Below, in pieces: positions 5,798 to 7,076 of a stretch of 7,076 nt of DNA. This DNA is from Candidatus Dojkabacteria bacterium. GTDB taxonomy: Bacteria > Patescibacteriota > Dojkabacteria > SC72 > JAHDCA01. Below the pieces are notes generated by a model that did no database searches, had not been told where the DNA came from, and saw nothing but the letters and a program-made list of their open reading frames with translations. How positions within the stretch are numbered: the first letter of the stretch is position 1; each line of letters opens with the position of its first letter. The translations under genes were made by a program, and so were the position numbers. The stretch lies in contig JAHDCA010000050.1 of the NCBI GenBank assembly GCA_020630115.1, positions 1 through 7,076 of the forward strand. The letters are read 5' to 3'.

Positions 5798-6351
5798 TGG
5801 ATTGGTTAGAAGTTGGTAAAAATATTCGTAAACACAGAGATAAGCGTAGACTTTCACAACCTGACCTTGGTAAACGCATCAATGTCAGTTGGGAAATGAT
5901 CTCAAGGTATGAAAGAGGCGTAAGTTCTCCTGCAAATAAAATACTTGAAATTGCAAATGCACTTGAAGTTCCTTTATCCAAATTAGTTGATGAATTAAGT
6001 CATGAAGACTCTCTAAATGAAAATAAGCATGACCATAAGATCAAGTATTTTAAGAGGATCCCTGTAAACAACAGCTTTATTAATTCTCAACCAGAAACAA
6101 TGATCACAATCCCCGATTGGGCAAGCGTATTCAAAAAGCCAATATTTGCTATCTCTGGGAGTTTGATTGAGGATAGCGAGATTGAAGTGCCAATGACAAT
6201 AATCTATATCAGTTCTGGATCAAAGAAGTATGAAATCGGTGAATTTGTTTTAATTCAGAAAAGCTCCGACAGCAAATTAGAGATAAAAAGGTTTATGACA
6301 AATACAAAGTTTGTGATCGGACGAGTAATCGGATACTCACATATCGTTTAG
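5797..6351 (+). CDS. XRE/Cro-CI-type regulator with degenerate LexA/S24-like C-terminal domain (184 aa)
   Basis: Residues 4-66 form a classic HTH_3 domain. It opens with VGKNIRKHRDKRRLSQPDLG and contains the recognition-helix region SWEMISRYERG (31-41), with ALEVPLSKLVDEL closing the fold. After a polar linker (67-82), residues about 88-184 follow the order of LexA/CI peptidase-like domains. IPV (88-90) is followed by FAISGSLIEDSEIEVP (117-132) where the GDSM serine motif would be, GEFVLIQ (148-154), and IKRF (163-166), where the catalytic lysine normally lies. The GDSM motif is changed to GSL and no Ala-Gly cleavage pair is visible near 90-100. Self-cleavage is therefore doubtful and the domain may serve only for dimerisation or ligand sensing. 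A perfect palindrome overlaps the start, suggesting autoregulation. The gene lies 85 bp after the T4SS-like operon on the same strand and ends at a shared terminator. Confidence 0.82.
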   Translation: MDWLEVGKNIRKHRDKRRLSQPDLGKRINVSWEMISRYERGVSSPANKILEIANALEVPLSKLVDELSHEDSLNENKHDHKIKYFKRIPVNNSFINSQPETMITIPDWASVFKKPIFAISGSLIEDSEIEVPMTIIYISSGSKKYEIGEFVLIQKSSDSKLEIKRFMTNTKFVIGRVIGYSHIV

Positions 6352-6366
6352 GATTAGTTGAATTAA

Positions 6367-6394
6367 CAAAAGATCCCCATTTGGGGATCTTTTG
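6367..6394. terminator. Strong bidirectional intrinsic terminator
   Basis: A perfect 12-bp stem (CAAAAGATCCCC at 6367-6378 with GGGGATCTTTTG at 6383-6394) closes an ATTT loop. On either strand the 3' arm ends in TCTTTTG, so the A and T runs flanking the GC core provide a U-rich end in both directions. It sits in the 66-bp gap between the convergent XRE regulator and groEL and probably stops both transcripts. Confidence 0.88.
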
Positions 6395-6417
6395 CTAACT
6401 ACATAATCTAACGAAGA

Positions 6418-7076
6418 TTACATCATTCCTCCCATACCACCCATTCCAGCATCTCCTGCAGGGATTGGTGATTCAGGCTCTGGTTCATCAGCAACTACAG
6501 CTTCTGTAGTAACTAACATAGTACCAACTGATGCACCTTGTTGAAGTGCCAGTCTTGTTACTTTAACAGGATCAGTAATACCTGCAGCTAAAAGATCTTC
6601 GTAAGTATCTGTTTTTGCGTTATACCCAGAGTTACCAGAAGATTTATCAGCAACTACTGCACCTTCAACACCAGCATTCTCAGCGATTTGCTTTAGCGGA
6701 TCACTCAATACAGACCTTAAGATATCAAGACCGATTTGCTCATCATCGTTATTTGGTTTGACCTTATCTAAGGCTTCACGAGCATTGTGAAGTGCAAGAC
6801 CACCACCTGCTACAACACCTTCTTCTAGTGCTGCTCTTGATGCATGCATTGCATCCTCAACCCGGTCTTTCTTTTCTTTAAGCTCAACTTCAGAAGCTGC
6901 GCCCACTTTAATAACTGCAACGCCACCAGCTAACTTAGCAAGCCTTTCTTGCAACTTCTCTTTATCATAATCGCTTGAAGTGTTACTAATCTGAGTTTCA
7001 ATCTCTTTTACTCGACCTTCGATCGTAGAAGCTTCACCACCACCATCAACTATTATTGTATTATCCTTACTCACTA
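6418..7076 (-). CDS. groEL: Chaperonin GroEL (Hsp60), C-terminal part, cut by the window edge
   Basis: About 219 residues are visible, corresponding to the last two fifths of the usual 540-550-residue chaperonin. They cover the end of the apical domain, the second intermediate segment and the C-terminal equatorial domain. Diagnostic stretches are LQERLAKLAGGVAVIKVGA, then VEDAMHASRAALEEGVVAGGG, which includes the aspartate equivalent to the ATP-hydrolysing Asp398 of E. coli. GYNAKTDTYEDLLAAGITDP with KVTR contains the nucleotide-contacting loop, and the tail is the Gly-Met-rich GMGGMGGMM. The protein folds substrates in an ATP-driven double ring with GroES in the cytoplasm. The frame is open to the right edge, and the GTG at 7074 is an internal valine, not a start. 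Promoter and any groES partner lie outside the window. The stop is TAA at 6420-6418, downstream of which is the shared terminator. Confidence 0.97.
   Translation of the reverse strand, partial: VSKDNTIIVDGGGEASTIEGRVKEIETQISNTSSDYDKEKLQERLAKLAGGVAVIKVGAASEVELKEKKDRVEDAMHASRAALEEGVVAGGGLALHNAREALDKVKPNNDDEQIGLDILRSVLSDPLKQIAENAGVEGAVVADKSSGNSGYNAKTDTYEDLLAAGITDPVKVTRLALQQGASVGTMLVTTEAVVADEPEPESPIPAGDAGMGGMGGMM

Noticed and set aside
5760..5981. A 73-codon minus-strand frame opposite the XRE regulator start
   Set aside because: It is antisense to a clear HTH domain and spans the palindrome. No independent coding evidence is seen.
7072..7074. GTG as the start of a shortened chaperonin
   Set aside because: The frame stays open to the window edge and the residues match the interior of GroEL, so the gene is cut by the window, not truncated.
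1..7076. CRISPR array, tRNA, rRNA or insertion sequence
   Set aside because: No regularly spaced repeats, cloverleaf or rRNA-like sequences, transposase motifs or terminal inverted repeats were found on reading either strand.

Overview
The window is AT-rich, gene-dense bacterial DNA. It most likely comes from a Candidate Phyla Radiation (Patescibacteria) genome. The main reason is a compact PrgI / TraC-like / VirB4 cassette in the arrangement familiar from that group. Supporting signs are a nucleotidyltransferase of a type recalled from CPR genomes, overlapping genes, and starts with almost no Shine-Dalgarno sequence. TGA is a real stop codon at two well-supported gene ends (559-561 and 2368-2370). 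That argues against Gracilibacteria and Absconditabacteria, where TGA codes for glycine. The lineage within CPR cannot be fixed from this window.

Layout. Positions 1-1302 hold three minus-strand genes: a gene cut by the left edge (1-112), a small two-helix membrane protein (151-435) and a Pol-beta-type nucleotidyltransferase (559-1302). Only 15 bp separate the nucleotidyltransferase start from a divergent plus-strand operon (1318-5711). The operon encodes a PrgI-like membrane protein with an unusually long C-terminal extension, a separate TraC-like (VirB4 N-terminal type) protein, a VirB4-family ATPase with intact Walker motifs, and a 75-residue hydrophilic protein. The four genes overlap by 8 bp, overlap by 1 bp, and are separated by 2 bp, so translation is probably coupled. 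Next comes an XRE/Cro-type regulator with a degenerate LexA/S24-like C-terminal domain (5797-6351). A perfect 20-bp palindrome overlaps its start codon. A strong bidirectional terminator (6367-6394) separates it from the convergent 3' part of groEL (6418 to the right edge).

How the genes may work together. PrgI, the TraC-like protein and VirB4 are the inner-membrane and ATPase core of a type IV secretion-like machine. No relaxase, VirD4 coupling protein, VirB6-type polytopic protein, peptidoglycan hydrolase or integrase is visible, so this is a partial, probably chromosomal cassette rather than a demonstrable conjugative element. The palindrome suggests the XRE regulator controls itself. Whether it also controls the cassette is unknown. 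GroEL is a housekeeping neighbour.

The least expected features are the PrgI C-terminal extension, the uncharacterised 75-residue partner of VirB4, the palindrome containing a possible -10 box and start codon, the 10-bp direct repeat in the divergent promoter, and -10-like boxes 5-8 nt from several start codons, which suggest leaderless transcripts.
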